A DNA stretch of 64,000 bases from Streptomyces griseoaurantiacus (GTDB lineage: Bacteria > Actinomycetota > Actinomycetes > Streptomycetales > Streptomycetaceae), in assembly GCA_014656015.1 (NCBI GenBank), contig BNBP01000033.1:1-64000 (forward strand), given 5' to 3'. Positions 24,187 to 32,755 of this stretch are shown one piece after another. How positions within the stretch are numbered: the stretch's first letter is position 1; every line of letters starts with the position of its first letter. The notes beneath the pieces are model-generated. The model worked only from the letters and a program-made list of their open reading frames with translations, had not been told where the DNA came from and made no database searches. Both the position numbers and the translations under genes were made by a program.

Positions 24187-25731
24187 TCAGTCCACGCTGG
24201 GCCGCGGGATGTGCCGCATGACGGCCGAGATGCGGGACTTCTCGCCCGAGGCGACCGCGCTGGAGTCGACCCGCGCCCCGGCGGTCGCGATGATGCCGTT
24301 GTTGATGATGGTTTCCTGACGCTTGATCAGATCGCCCGCGTCGATGTCGTGGGCCACGGCGAACTCCACGAGGGCGTCCAGGATCCGCCGCTCCACGGCC
24401 TTCAGCGCCATCCCGGAGTCGGTCTTCTGGAAGTACCGCTGGTGGTCGACCGCGGAGGCGAGCTGCCGCACGCTCTGCCGGGCGCCGTAGTCGAACATCT
24501 TGAGCCGGGTGATCTGCCGCTCCTGGCGCTTCACGCGGCGCCGGATGCCGAAGTCCGGGAAGAAGCCCCTGACGGCCCGGGCCGGCGAGGCGAGCAGCAC
24601 GAAGGGCGTGCCGAGGAGGTTCTGCGCCACCATCGCGCAGAACTCCCGGGGCGAGGGGTACGGCATGAGGGTGTCGATGGTCCGGTACCGCTCCTGGAGC
24701 GGGCACAGCACGGTGGGCTGGGCCTCCACGAGGAGATTGGAGTCCGAGCGCACGAGGCGAAGGAACACCGAGGTCACCAGCTCCCCGCCCCAGCCGGAGG
24801 AGTGCGTGACGAGATAGGCGCGGGCGGTCTCCTCCGGGTGCCGCTTCAGCGTGTCCAGCAGACCGGCGTCGACCCGGGCCAGGGGACGGTCGAGCGGATC
24901 GGGGAGGAAGCGGGAGTCGCCCAGCAGCGCGGACCCCTCCACGAAGACCCGCTCTTCCAATTCCAGGCAGGGCAGCGACAGTTCGCCGACCCGCCGGGCG
25001 ATGTGCGCGTACAGGTCCGCGACGTCGAACTCCCGGGGGGTCGCGCCCTCGCGCCCCGAGGTGGTCACGTCGAAGGTCAGCGACCAGGAGTCGAGCTCCC
25101 TCCCGTACCCGGTGAACGGGGAGAAGCCGCTGTAGACGGTGAGGTTGCCGTGCGCGTACTCGTCGATCCGGTGCAGGCGCCGCTCCACGGAGCTGTTGGG
25201 AGCCGAGGGGGCCCGCGCGGGGTCGAAGCGGTCCGGCCGCAAGCGCTGGAGGCGCTCGCCGTAGTGGGTGGTGCAGGCGAACACCAGCGTGGTCAGCCAG
25301 GCGAGCAGGAACATGAGCAGGATGGTCAGGCCGCTGCCGAACAGCAGCCCGGCGAACAGCATCAGGAACTCGACGGCCAGCACCAGGTCCCTGGCGTGCC
25401 GGCGCGCGTTGGCCTCGTAGGCGTACCGCAGCACCACCGGCACGTCGCAGCCCGGGGACGGGGCCACGCCGAGGTGCGGTTCGGCGGCGACGTCCCTGAT
25501 GAGGGAGGTGGCGTACTGCCGGTCGAGGAAGACGGCGGCGCACATGTACCGGGTCAGGTCCCGGCCGCCGGTCCAGCGGGGTACCGCCAGGCCGCGCGCC
25601 GGGCGCGCCGGGCGCGGGCCGGCCGCCCCCGCGCCGGCGGTCAGCGCGGTCCCGCACTCCCCGCAGAAGTCCGCCCCCGGCACCGTGGCGGCCGAACAGT
25701 GGTGACACGTGGTCCGCGTGGTCTGGGTCAT
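24187..25731 (-). CDS. Zinc-ribbon membrane protein with C-terminal motif shared with the next gene
   Basis: A 514-residue protein. Residues 9-26 are a zinc ribbon (CHHC...CGEC). Two transmembrane segments lie at about residues 114-156. A cytoplasmic domain of about 300 residues follows (YSGFSPFTGYGRELDSWSL...LVTHSSGWGGELVTSVFLRL), which I recognise only as a conserved actinobacterial region. Residues 477-501 carry a motif starting NNGI with GARV and VASG that matches the N-terminal motif of the protein encoded directly downstream. The start MTQTTRTTCHHC is the last ATG before the ribbon. It is the first gene of the cassette. Function unknown; possibly a membrane sensor or scaffold. Confidence 0.72.
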   Translation of the reverse strand: MTQTTRTTCHHCSAATVPGADFCGECGTALTAGAGAAGPRPARPARGLAVPRWTGGRDLTRYMCAAVFLDRQYATSLIRDVAAEPHLGVAPSPGCDVPVVLRYAYEANARRHARDLVLAVEFLMLFAGLLFGSGLTILLMFLLAWLTTLVFACTTHYGERLQRLRPDRFDPARAPSAPNSSVERRLHRIDEYAHGNLTVYSGFSPFTGYGRELDSWSLTFDVTTSGREGATPREFDVADLYAHIARRVGELSLPCLELEERVFVEGSALLGDSRFLPDPLDRPLARVDAGLLDTLKRHPEETARAYLVTHSSGWGGELVTSVFLRLVRSDSNLLVEAQPTVLCPLQERYRTIDTLMPYPSPREFCAMVAQNLLGTPFVLLASPARAVRGFFPDFGIRRRVKRQERQITRLKMFDYGARQSVRQLASAVDHQRYFQKTDSGMALKAVERRILDALVEFAVAHDIDAGDLIKRQETIINNGIIATAGARVDSSAVASGEKSRISAVMRHIPRPSVD

Positions 25732-25964
25732 CGCCGCTCCCCCGAATGTGGATGTCCCGTAGCACTCAGTGCACCACCGGTACGGGAGAGTGCGGTGGGC
25801 CCGGGGCGCCATCGAGGCCACTCCGTTGTCAGAGCGTTCCGAATCGGTTGTTAACCGGGCAAGTCGAGGCCACGGCCTGACGGAGTGTCATGGGGCGGGA
25901 GGGGCCGGTGAGGGAGGCGGGACGGAGGCGGCCGGACGTACGAGACGTGCGGAACGCGCGAAGG
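25732..25964. other. Intergenic region upstream of the zinc-ribbon cassette
   Basis: No coding signal is seen. The segment GTTCCGAATCGGTTGTTAACC (25829-25858 region) is AT-richer than its surroundings and may hold the minus-strand promoter of the cassette, but no clear -10/-35 pair was found. Confidence 0.35.
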
Positions 25965-26002
25965 GGGCAGCCCGCCGACGGGGGAAGATCGGCGGGCTGC
26001 CC
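25965..26002 (-). terminator. Strong hairpin terminator of panB
   Basis: GGGCAGCCCGCCG (25965-25977) and CGGCGGGCTGCCC (25990-26002) are perfect 13-bp inverted arms around a 12-nt loop, 50 bases after the panB stop. No T-run follows, as is usual in Streptomyces. Confidence 0.8.
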
Positions 26003-26051
26003 GGTGGTGCCACTGTGGCTCGGTGTTCCGGGGGCCCGGTGGCCCGGTGGC

Positions 26052-26951
26052 TCAGTGCACGGAGTGCTCCTCGGCGGGGAAGGTGCCGCCGACCACGTCC
26101 TCCGCGAACGCCTTCGCCGCGTCACCCATCACCCGGCGCAGCTCCGCGTACTGCTTCACGAACTTCGGCACCCGGCCGGAGGTCAGGCCCATCATGTCCG
26201 TCCACACCAGGACCTGGGCGTCGGTCTCGGGGCCCGCCCCGATGCCGACGGTCGGGATGTGCAGCACCCGGGTGACCTCGGCCGCCAGCTCCGCCGGGAC
26301 CAGTTCGAGGACCACCGCGAAGGCCCCCGCGTCCTGCACCGCCTTGGCGTCCCGCAGCAACTGCTGCGCGGCCTCCTCGCCGCGGCCCTGCACCCGGTAG
26401 CCCATCGCGTTCACGGACTGCGGGGTCAGGCCGATGTGGGCCATCACCGGGATGCCGGACTCCACCAGCAGTTCGATCTGGCGGTGGGAGCGCTCGCCGC
26501 CCTCCAGCTTCACCGCGCCGACCCCGGCCTCCTTCACCAGCCGGGTCGCCGAGCGCAGCGCCTGCACCGGCCCCTCCTGGTAGGAGCCGAAGGGCAGGTC
26601 GGCCACGATCAGCGCCCGCCGGGTGCCGCGCACGACGGCGGCCGAGAGCATGGTCATCTCGTCGAGGGTGACCGGGACGGTGGTGTCGTACCCGAGGTGG
26701 CAGTTGCCCGCCGAGTCGCCGACGAGCATGACCGGGATGCCGGCCTCGTCGAACACGGACGCGGTCATCGCGTCGTAGGCGGTGAGCATGGGCCACTTCT
26801 CGCCGCGCTCCTTGGCGGCGGTGACGTCGCGCACGGTGATCCGGCGGGTGCTCTTCCCCCCGTACAGTGCCTTGCTGTCGGCGGAAGGTTTCAGCGCGCC
26901 CCGCGCCCCGGGCGCGGGAGACTGCTCCTGGGCAGCCGAGAACTGCGTCAT
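26052..26951 (-). CDS. panB: 3-methyl-2-oxobutanoate hydroxymethyltransferase (ketopantoate synthesis)
   Basis: A 299-residue PanB, which transfers a hydroxymethyl group from methylene-tetrahydrofolate to alpha-ketoisovalerate in pantothenate and CoA synthesis. Conserved regions are MLTAYDAMTASVFDEAG, VGDSAGNCHLGYDTT (metal-binding aspartate), VKLEGG, MAHIGLTPQSVN and IGIGAGPETDAQVLVWTDMMG. The N-terminal 35 residues are a low-complexity leader. The start MTQFSAAQ follows AGAAGGAG and is preferred to the ATG 21 bases upstream. It is divergent from the MFS gene and ends at a strong terminator. Confidence 0.95.
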   Translation of the reverse strand: MTQFSAAQEQSPAPGARGALKPSADSKALYGGKSTRRITVRDVTAAKERGEKWPMLTAYDAMTASVFDEAGIPVMLVGDSAGNCHLGYDTTVPVTLDEMTMLSAAVVRGTRRALIVADLPFGSYQEGPVQALRSATRLVKEAGVGAVKLEGGERSHRQIELLVESGIPVMAHIGLTPQSVNAMGYRVQGRGEEAAQQLLRDAKAVQDAGAFAVVLELVPAELAAEVTRVLHIPTVGIGAGPETDAQVLVWTDMMGLTSGRVPKFVKQYAELRRVMGDAAKAFAEDVVGGTFPAEEHSVH

Positions 26952-27142
26952 CGCAACGGCTCCTTCTGTCATCTCGAGGCGCCCTGACGGCGTCCCCGGA
27001 CCATTCCCATGGTGGCACCTCGCGGTGCGGCGGACCAGAGCGCGGCGAGGCGATCCGCCTCACGCGGGCCGGGCCCGGTCCGTCCCGCGCCGGCCCGGTC
27101 CGGGCCCCGGCCGCCGCGAGAGCCGCGTAATGCCTCCGTAAA

Positions 27143-27177
27143 GAATTTCGATACGAGACGGTGCCGTATCGGAATTC
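27143..27177 (+). promoter_or_regulatory. Long palindrome, likely TetR operator of the MFS pump
   Basis: GAATTTCGATACG (27143-27155) and CGTATCGGAATTC (27165-27177) pair at 12 of 13 positions around a 9-nt spacer. The site lies 17-51 bases upstream of the MFS start, so a bound protein would block transcription. The TetR gene directly downstream of the pump is the natural candidate. Confidence 0.7.
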
Positions 27178-27193
27178 GTCCTACGCTCGACCC

Positions 27194-28789
27194 ATGACAA
27201 CTCCCACTGCCCCGGTCGAGCGCCGGATCCCGGAGTCGGTGCACCGGCGACGGTGGGCCATCCTCGGCGTGCTCATGCTGAGCCTGCTGATCGTGGTGCT
27301 CGACAACTCGATCCTCAACGTGGCCATCAAGACCATCTCCACACCCGCCCCCACCGGCCTCGGCGCCACCCAGAGCGAGCTGGAGTGGGCGATCAACGCC
27401 TACACCCTCGTCTTCGCCGGACTGCTCTTCACCGCCGGACTGCTCGGCGACCGGCTGGGCCGCAAGAAGGTGCTGCTGGCCGGCCTCGCCGTCTTCGGCA
27501 TCGGCTCGGCACTCGCCGCCGAGTCCGGCTCACCCGTCCAGCTCATCGTCTTCCGCGCGGTCATGGGTTTCGGCGCCGCGTTCGTCATGCCGGCCACCCT
27601 CGCCGTGCTCATGAACGTCTTCGAGCGCGAGGAGCAGCCCAAGGCCATCGGCATCTGGGCCGGCGGCGTCGGCCTCGCCATCGCCATAGGCCCGATCACC
27701 GGCGGACTCCTCCTGGACCACTTCTGGTGGGGCTCGGTCTTCCTGGTCAACGTGCCGATCGTCGTCGTGGCCATCGGACTGATGGTCTGGCTGGTCCCGG
27801 ACTCGCGCGACCCGCGCCCCGGCCGCCTCGACCCGGTCGGCGTCGTCCTGTCCGTCGTCGGCCTGGTGCTGCTCGTCTACGGCATCATCAAGGGCGGCCA
27901 GCTCGCCGACTTCGGCGACCCGAAGGTCCTGGCCAGCAGCCTCGGCGGACTCGCCGTGCTGGTCGTCTTCGTGGTGTACGAGAAGCGCAGCGACCACCCG
28001 TCCATCGACGTCACCTACTTCAGGAACAAGGTCTTCTCCGCCGCCATGGCGGCCATCACCCTGGTCTTCTTCGCCCTGATGGGGGTGACCTTCTTCTCCG
28101 TCTTCTACACCCAGAGCGTGCGCGGCTACTCGCCGCTGGAGACGGGCCTGCTGATGCTGCCGCTGGCCGCCGCGCAGATGGTCTTCGCCCCGCGGGCCCG
28201 GCTGCTGGTGGACCGCTTCGGCAACAGGGTGACCACCACCGGCGGCCTGGTGCTCCTGGCCGCGATGCTCGCCGCGTTCTCCCTGCTCGACGCGGACACC
28301 CCCATCTGGCTCCTCGAAGTGATCTTCTTCCTGATGGGCACCGGCATGGCCCACATCATGACCCCCACCAGCGTGGTCATCATGCAGGCCCTGCCGCGCG
28401 AGAAGGCCGGCTCCGCCTCCGCGCTCAGCAACACCTTCCGGCAGGTCGGCGGCGCGCTCGGCATCGCGGTCCTCGGCTCGGTGCTCTCCACGTCCTACCG
28501 CAACGGCATCGAGGGACACCTGACCGGGGTCCCGGCCGCCCTGCGGCACACCGCGGGCGAGTCCATCGAGGCCACCCTCGGCGTCGCGCGCACGCTCGGC
28601 CCGCGCGGCGAGGCCCTCGTCGGCCCGGCCAGCGACGCCTATCTGCACGCCATGCACGTCACCGCCCTGTGGGGCGCCGGCGTCGCGGTGCTCGGCGCCG
28701 TCGTCGCCGGCCTCTTCCTGCCCGGGAAGGCCCGCGAGGAACCCGAGGGCGAGAAGGAACCGGAACTGGTCGGCACCGAGCCGTCCTGA
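27194..28789 (+). CDS. EmrB/QacA-type MFS drug efflux transporter (14 helices)
   Basis: A 531-residue protein of the DHA2 branch, with 14 predicted transmembrane segments. It has LDNSILNVAIKTI in helix 1 (motif D1-like), GDRLGRKKVLLAG after helix 2, and GPITGGLLLDHFWWGSVFLVNVPI, which is the antiporter motif C region. These pumps expel drugs or secondary metabolites using the proton gradient. The start MTTPTAPV lies inside the promoter-operator region and was chosen over an upstream GTG. It is followed 84 bases later by a TetR gene on the same strand, and the palindrome upstream suggests control by that regulator. Confidence 0.9.
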   Translation: MTTPTAPVERRIPESVHRRRWAILGVLMLSLLIVVLDNSILNVAIKTISTPAPTGLGATQSELEWAINAYTLVFAGLLFTAGLLGDRLGRKKVLLAGLAVFGIGSALAAESGSPVQLIVFRAVMGFGAAFVMPATLAVLMNVFEREEQPKAIGIWAGGVGLAIAIGPITGGLLLDHFWWGSVFLVNVPIVVVAIGLMVWLVPDSRDPRPGRLDPVGVVLSVVGLVLLVYGIIKGGQLADFGDPKVLASSLGGLAVLVVFVVYEKRSDHPSIDVTYFRNKVFSAAMAAITLVFFALMGVTFFSVFYTQSVRGYSPLETGLLMLPLAAAQMVFAPRARLLVDRFGNRVTTTGGLVLLAAMLAAFSLLDADTPIWLLEVIFFLMGTGMAHIMTPTSVVIMQALPREKAGSASALSNTFRQVGGALGIAVLGSVLSTSYRNGIEGHLTGVPAALRHTAGESIEATLGVARTLGPRGEALVGPASDAYLHAMHVTALWGAGVAVLGAVVAGLFLPGKAREEPEGEKEPELVGTEPS

Positions 28790-28872
28790 CCGGACCCGGG
28801 CCGCGGGGGCGGCGCGAAGGCCGACGGGGGCAGTGGGGGATCCTGGCAGCACAGGAGACGAAGGAGTACCAC

Positions 28873-29538
28873 GTGACCCGTGCCGACAGCACCGCCGGAC
28901 AGAGGGAGACCCCCGCGCGGGTGACACCCGCGCGGGGGCGCCCGCGCAGCGAGGCGGTGGAGCACGCCATCATCGAGGGCGTCCTCGCGCTCCTGGAGGA
29001 CGGGGTGCCGCTCGCCGAGCTGTCCATCGAGCGGATCGCCCGCACGGCCGGCGTCGGCAAGGCGACGATCTACCGCCGCTGGAGCGGGAAGGAGGAGCTC
29101 TTCGTCGACGTCGTGCGCGCCGCGGAGCCCTCCGAGCCGGGACTGCCCGGCACCTCCCTCCGGGACGACCTGGTGGTCATGCTGGAGTGGATGCGCCGCC
29201 GCGGACTGGCCAGCCGGTCCTCGGCGGTGCTGCACAACGTCTACGCGCAGATGAAGTCCAGCCCCCGGATCTGGGCGGCCTACGAGACCTCCGTCATCGA
29301 ACCCCGCCGCGACGCGCTGTTCGAGGTGCTCCGGCGGGCCCAGCGGCGGGGCGAGGTCCGCGCCGACATCGACGTGCGGCTCGTCAACGACCTGCTCACC
29401 GGCCCCATGCTCCTGCGGACCGTCCTGCGCCCGAACGGCGACCTCCCCGAGGACCTCGCGGAACGCATCGTCGACACGGTCCTGGAGGGCCTGCGCCCGC
29501 CCGCGCCGGACCCCCCCGCCGCGGGCGGCGCCGGCTGA
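28873..29538 (+). CDS. TetR-family repressor of the MFS pump
   Basis: A 221-residue protein with an N-terminal helix-turn-helix (IERIARTAGVGKATIYRRWSGKEELFVDV) and a helical ligand-binding domain of the TetR_C11-like type. An extra 20 residues (RETPARVTPARGRPRSEAVE) precede the DNA-binding domain. The GTG start follows AAGGAG. Its position right after the pump gene indicates one transcript and local autoregulation through the palindrome at 27143-27177. Ligand unknown. Confidence 0.88.
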   Translation: MTRADSTAGQRETPARVTPARGRPRSEAVEHAIIEGVLALLEDGVPLAELSIERIARTAGVGKATIYRRWSGKEELFVDVVRAAEPSEPGLPGTSLRDDLVVMLEWMRRRGLASRSSAVLHNVYAQMKSSPRIWAAYETSVIEPRRDALFEVLRRAQRRGEVRADIDVRLVNDLLTGPMLLRTVLRPNGDLPEDLAERIVDTVLEGLRPPAPDPPAAGGAG

Positions 29539-29783
29539 CCGTCCTTCCGGTTCGCCCCACGCCCACGCGTCCACACACCGTCAGAGCGCGCTCCCCGCAG
29601 GGCCCATGTGCTCATTTCGTCACAAGACCCGGCCGTTCCGCTTACGTTCGGAACCCCGAACGCCGCCTTCGTCGTCCTTGTGCGGGTACGGCAGCCCGGG
29701 CGGGCGCCGTGCGGAAGCGATCATCCCCTAGGGTTTTCCTCCACGGGGACGACGAGTGCACGGGCAAGGTGTGAGGCGACGGT

Positions 29784-30824
29784 ATGGCGCAGGCGCAGAT
29801 GACGGAGACCGGCAGCGACGACGGGAACGGGGACGGCCGTCAGGGCACCCGGATCCGGCGGCTGTGGGACCACCTGCGCACCGACCGCGGGATCTGGCGC
29901 AGGGGCATCGTGCTGGCCGTCCTCGCGGTGCTCCTCGGCCTGCTGATGGCTCTGCACGAGAGTGTCCCCAACCGGATCGGGAACCTCGGCAGCCTGCTGG
30001 AGACCTTCCTGCCCTGGCTCGGCGTCCCCGCGGTCCTGCTGCTCGTCCTCGCGCTGGTCCGCCGCTCGGCGACGGCACTGATCGCCCTGCTCGTGCCCCT
30101 CGTCGTCTGGGTGAACCTCTTCGGCGGCCTGCTCTCCGACAAGACCGCGGCCGGCGGTGAGGACGACCTGACCGTCGCCACGCACAACGTCAACGCCAGT
30201 AACGCGGACCCCTCCGGCACCGCCCGGGAGATCGCCGTCGCCGGCGCCGACGTGCTCGCGCTGCAGGAGCTCAAGGCCTCCGCGGTGCCCACCTACGAAC
30301 GCCTGCTGGAACCGACGTACAAGTACCACGCGGTGGTCGGCACGGTCGGCCTGTGGAGCAAGTTCCCGATGAGCGGGGTACGGACGGTGGACATCCGGCT
30401 GGGCTGGAAGCGCGCGATGCGGGCCACCGTCACCACGCCCGACGGGCCGCTCGCCGTCTACGTCGCCCACCTGCCCTCGGTGCGGGTGAAGCTGCGGGCC
30501 GGGTTCACCGCCCGCGAGCGCGACCGCAGCGCGGACGCGCTGGGCGCGGCCATCGCGCACGAGAAGCAGAGCCGTGTCGTGCTGCTCGCCGACGCCAACG
30601 GCACGATGAACGACCGGGCGCTCACCGCGGTCACCTCGCAGATGCGCTCGACGCAGGGCGCGGTCGGCAGCGGGTTCGGCTTCAGCTGGCCGGCCTCGTT
30701 CCCGATGGCCCGGATCGACCAGATCATGGTCAAGGGCGTCAAGCCGGTGTCGTCCTGGACACTGCCGAAGACGGGCAGCGACCACCTGCCCATCGCCGCC
30801 CGCCTCCAGCTCGCCGGGGAGTAG
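29784..30824 (+). CDS. Membrane-anchored endonuclease/exonuclease/phosphatase family protein
   Basis: A 346-residue protein. Three transmembrane segments lie at about residues 41-57, 76-93 and 98-115. The C-terminal 220 residues are an EEP domain, probably outside the membrane. Active-site landmarks are THNVNASN (N), LQELK (E), LADANGT (D and N), and GSDHLPI (D and H). Such proteins hydrolyse phosphodiesters in nucleic acids or lipids; the substrate here is not evident. It is monocistronic, converges with nadE and has a strong hairpin between the stops. Confidence 0.85.
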   Translation: MAQAQMTETGSDDGNGDGRQGTRIRRLWDHLRTDRGIWRRGIVLAVLAVLLGLLMALHESVPNRIGNLGSLLETFLPWLGVPAVLLLVLALVRRSATALIALLVPLVVWVNLFGGLLSDKTAAGGEDDLTVATHNVNASNADPSGTAREIAVAGADVLALQELKASAVPTYERLLEPTYKYHAVVGTVGLWSKFPMSGVRTVDIRLGWKRAMRATVTTPDGPLAVYVAHLPSVRVKLRAGFTARERDRSADALGAAIAHEKQSRVVLLADANGTMNDRALTAVTSQMRSTQGAVGSGFGFSWPASFPMARIDQIMVKGVKPVSSWTLPKTGSDHLPIAARLQLAGE

Positions 30825-30838
30825 CGGGAGCCGGGAGC

Positions 30839-30876
30839 CCGGGGCCGGGAGTCCTCGGCCGCACTCCCGGCCCCGG
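30839..30876. terminator. Bidirectional hairpin between the EEP gene and nadE
   Basis: CCGGGGCCGGGAGT (30839-30852) and ACTCCCGGCCCCGG (30863-30876) are perfect 14-bp arms with a 10-nt loop between convergent stops at 30824 and 30903. A second partial copy of the right arm follows. Confidence 0.82.
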
Positions 30877-30902
30877 ACTCCCGGCCCCGTCCTCCGGGTG
30901 CC

Positions 30903-32663
30903 TCAGCCCCGTTCCCGCCACGCGTTGGTGATGGGCAGGCGCCGGTCCTTGCCGAAGCCCTTCGCCGAGATCTTCGTGCCCGGCGGGTACTGCCGCCGCT
31001 TGTACTCCGCGGTGTCCACCATCCGCAGCGTCTTGACCACCAGCTCCCGCTCGAACCCGGCCTCGACGATCTCGTCGGCGCCCTGGTCGCGGTCCACGTA
31101 GCGGGCGAGGATCGCGTCCAGGACGGGGTAGTCCGGCAGCGAGTCCGTGTCGACCTGCCCGGGGCGCAGCTCCGCGCTCGGCGGCTTGGAGATCGAGTTC
31201 TCCGGGATGGGCGGCGTCTCGCCGCGCTCCGCCGCCGCCCGGTTGCGCCAGCGCGCCAGCTCGAAGACCGTCGTCTTGTACACGTCCTTGATCGGCCCGT
31301 ACGCGCCCACCGAGTCCCCGTACAGCGTCGAGTAGCCCACCGCCAGCTCGGACTTGTTGCCCGGGGCCAGCACGATGTGGCCCTCCTGGTTGGAGATCGC
31401 CATCAGCAGCGTGCCGCGCAGCCGCGACTGGAGGTTCTCCTCGGCGAGACCGGTCAGCTCGGTGGACGCCATGTAGGCGTCGAACATCGGCGCGATGGAG
31501 ATCGTCCGGAAGTTCAGACCCGTGCGCCGCGCGAGTTCCGCCGCGTCGCCCCTGGAGTGCTCCGAGGAGTACTTCGACGGCATGGACACGCCGTAGACGT
31601 TCTCCGGCCCCACCGCGTCGCAGGCGATCGCGGCCACCAGGGCCGAGTCGATGCCGCCGGACAGACCGATCAGCACCGAGCGGAAACCGTTCTTCCGCGC
31701 GTAGGCGCGCAGACCGGTGACGAGCGCGGAGTAGATCTCCTCGTCGTCCTCCAGCCGGTCCGCGTACCCGCCGGTCAGCTCGGGCTCGTAGGCCGGCAGG
31801 GGCTCCTCGGAGACGACCAGGCGCTCGACGCGCAGCCCGTCGTCGAGGACCGCCCCGTCGTCCGGCGCCTCCGCGGAGACGCCGGGCAGGTCGAGGTCGA
31901 GCAGCACCGCGCACTCCTGGAACTGCGGCGCCCGCGAGACGACCTCGCCCTCGCGGTCCACGACGATGGTGTCGCCGTCGAAGACCAGCTCGTCCTGGCC
32001 GCCCGTCATCGCCAGGTAGGCGGTGGTGCAGCCGGCCTCCTGGGCGCGCTTGCGCACCAGTTCGAGCCGGGTGTCGTCCTTGTCGCGCTCGTACGGCGAG
32101 GCGTTGACGGAGAGCAGCAGCCCCGCCCTCGCGGAGCGGGCCGCGGGCACCCGGCCGCCGTCCTGCCACAGGTCCTCGCAGATGGCGAGGGCGATGTCCA
32201 CGCCGTGCAGCCGCAGGACCGGCATGGTGTCGCCGGGCACGAAGTAGCGGAACTCGTCGAAGACGCCGTAGTTCGGCAGGTGGTGCTTGGCGAAGCGGAG
32301 CGCGATCCTTCCGCGGTACAGCACGGCGGCGGCGTTGCGCGGGGTACCGGCCGGCTGGCCGTACTTCGGCTGCGCGGACTCGGAACGGTCGAGGTAGCCG
32401 ACGAGGACGGGCAGCTCGCCCAGGCCCTCGGCGGCCAGCCGGACGGCCAGCTCGCGCACGGCGGCACGGCTGGCCTCGACGAAGGAGGAACGCAGGGCGA
32501 GATCCTCCACGGGATACCCGGTGAGCACCATCTCCGGGAACGCCACGAGGTGCGCTCCCCGCTCGGCGCAGTCCCGGGTCCTGCGAAGGACGGCCTCCAC
32601 GTTCCCGGAGAGGTCGCCGACGGTCGAGTCGATCTGATTCAGGGCGAGACGTAGTTGAGGCAC
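30903..32663 (-). CDS. nadE: Glutamine-dependent NAD+ synthetase
   Basis: A 586-residue two-domain enzyme making NAD from deamido-NAD, ATP and glutamine. The N-terminal glutaminase (nitrilase fold) has the catalytic triad E44 (FPEMVLTGY), K in FAKHHLPNYGVFDE, and C in LAICEDLWQDGG. The C-terminal synthetase has the PP-loop LSGGIDSALVA and APGNKSELAVGYSTLYGD. Length matches the actinobacterial glutamine-dependent type. The GTG start (VPQLRLALNQIDSTVGD) matches the conserved N-terminus, but its GGAGGG is only one base away; an in-frame GTG at 32684 is a possible alternative. Confidence 0.95.
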   Translation of the reverse strand: MPQLRLALNQIDSTVGDLSGNVEAVLRRTRDCAERGAHLVAFPEMVLTGYPVEDLALRSSFVEASRAAVRELAVRLAAEGLGELPVLVGYLDRSESAQPKYGQPAGTPRNAAAVLYRGRIALRFAKHHLPNYGVFDEFRYFVPGDTMPVLRLHGVDIALAICEDLWQDGGRVPAARSARAGLLLSVNASPYERDKDDTRLELVRKRAQEAGCTTAYLAMTGGQDELVFDGDTIVVDREGEVVSRAPQFQECAVLLDLDLPGVSAEAPDDGAVLDDGLRVERLVVSEEPLPAYEPELTGGYADRLEDDEEIYSALVTGLRAYARKNGFRSVLIGLSGGIDSALVAAIACDAVGPENVYGVSMPSKYSSEHSRGDAAELARRTGLNFRTISIAPMFDAYMASTELTGLAEENLQSRLRGTLLMAISNQEGHIVLAPGNKSELAVGYSTLYGDSVGAYGPIKDVYKTTVFELARWRNRAAAERGETPPIPENSISKPPSAELRPGQVDTDSLPDYPVLDAILARYVDRDQGADEIVEAGFERELVVKTLRMVDTAEYKRRQYPPGTKISAKGFGKDRRLPITNAWRERG

Positions 32664-32755
32664 GCCCTCCAGTGTAATCGTCACACCGACGCGATGCCCG
32701 CGCCCCCGGAGCGCGCGAGCCGCGCGGCAGCCGCGCGAGGCGCCGCGCGGGGGCC

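Noticed and set aside
25769..26275. A plus-strand 168-codon frame upstream of and overlapping panB
   Set aside because: It is Gly/Arg-rich, crosses the panB terminator and runs antisense to panB, so it is not a gene.
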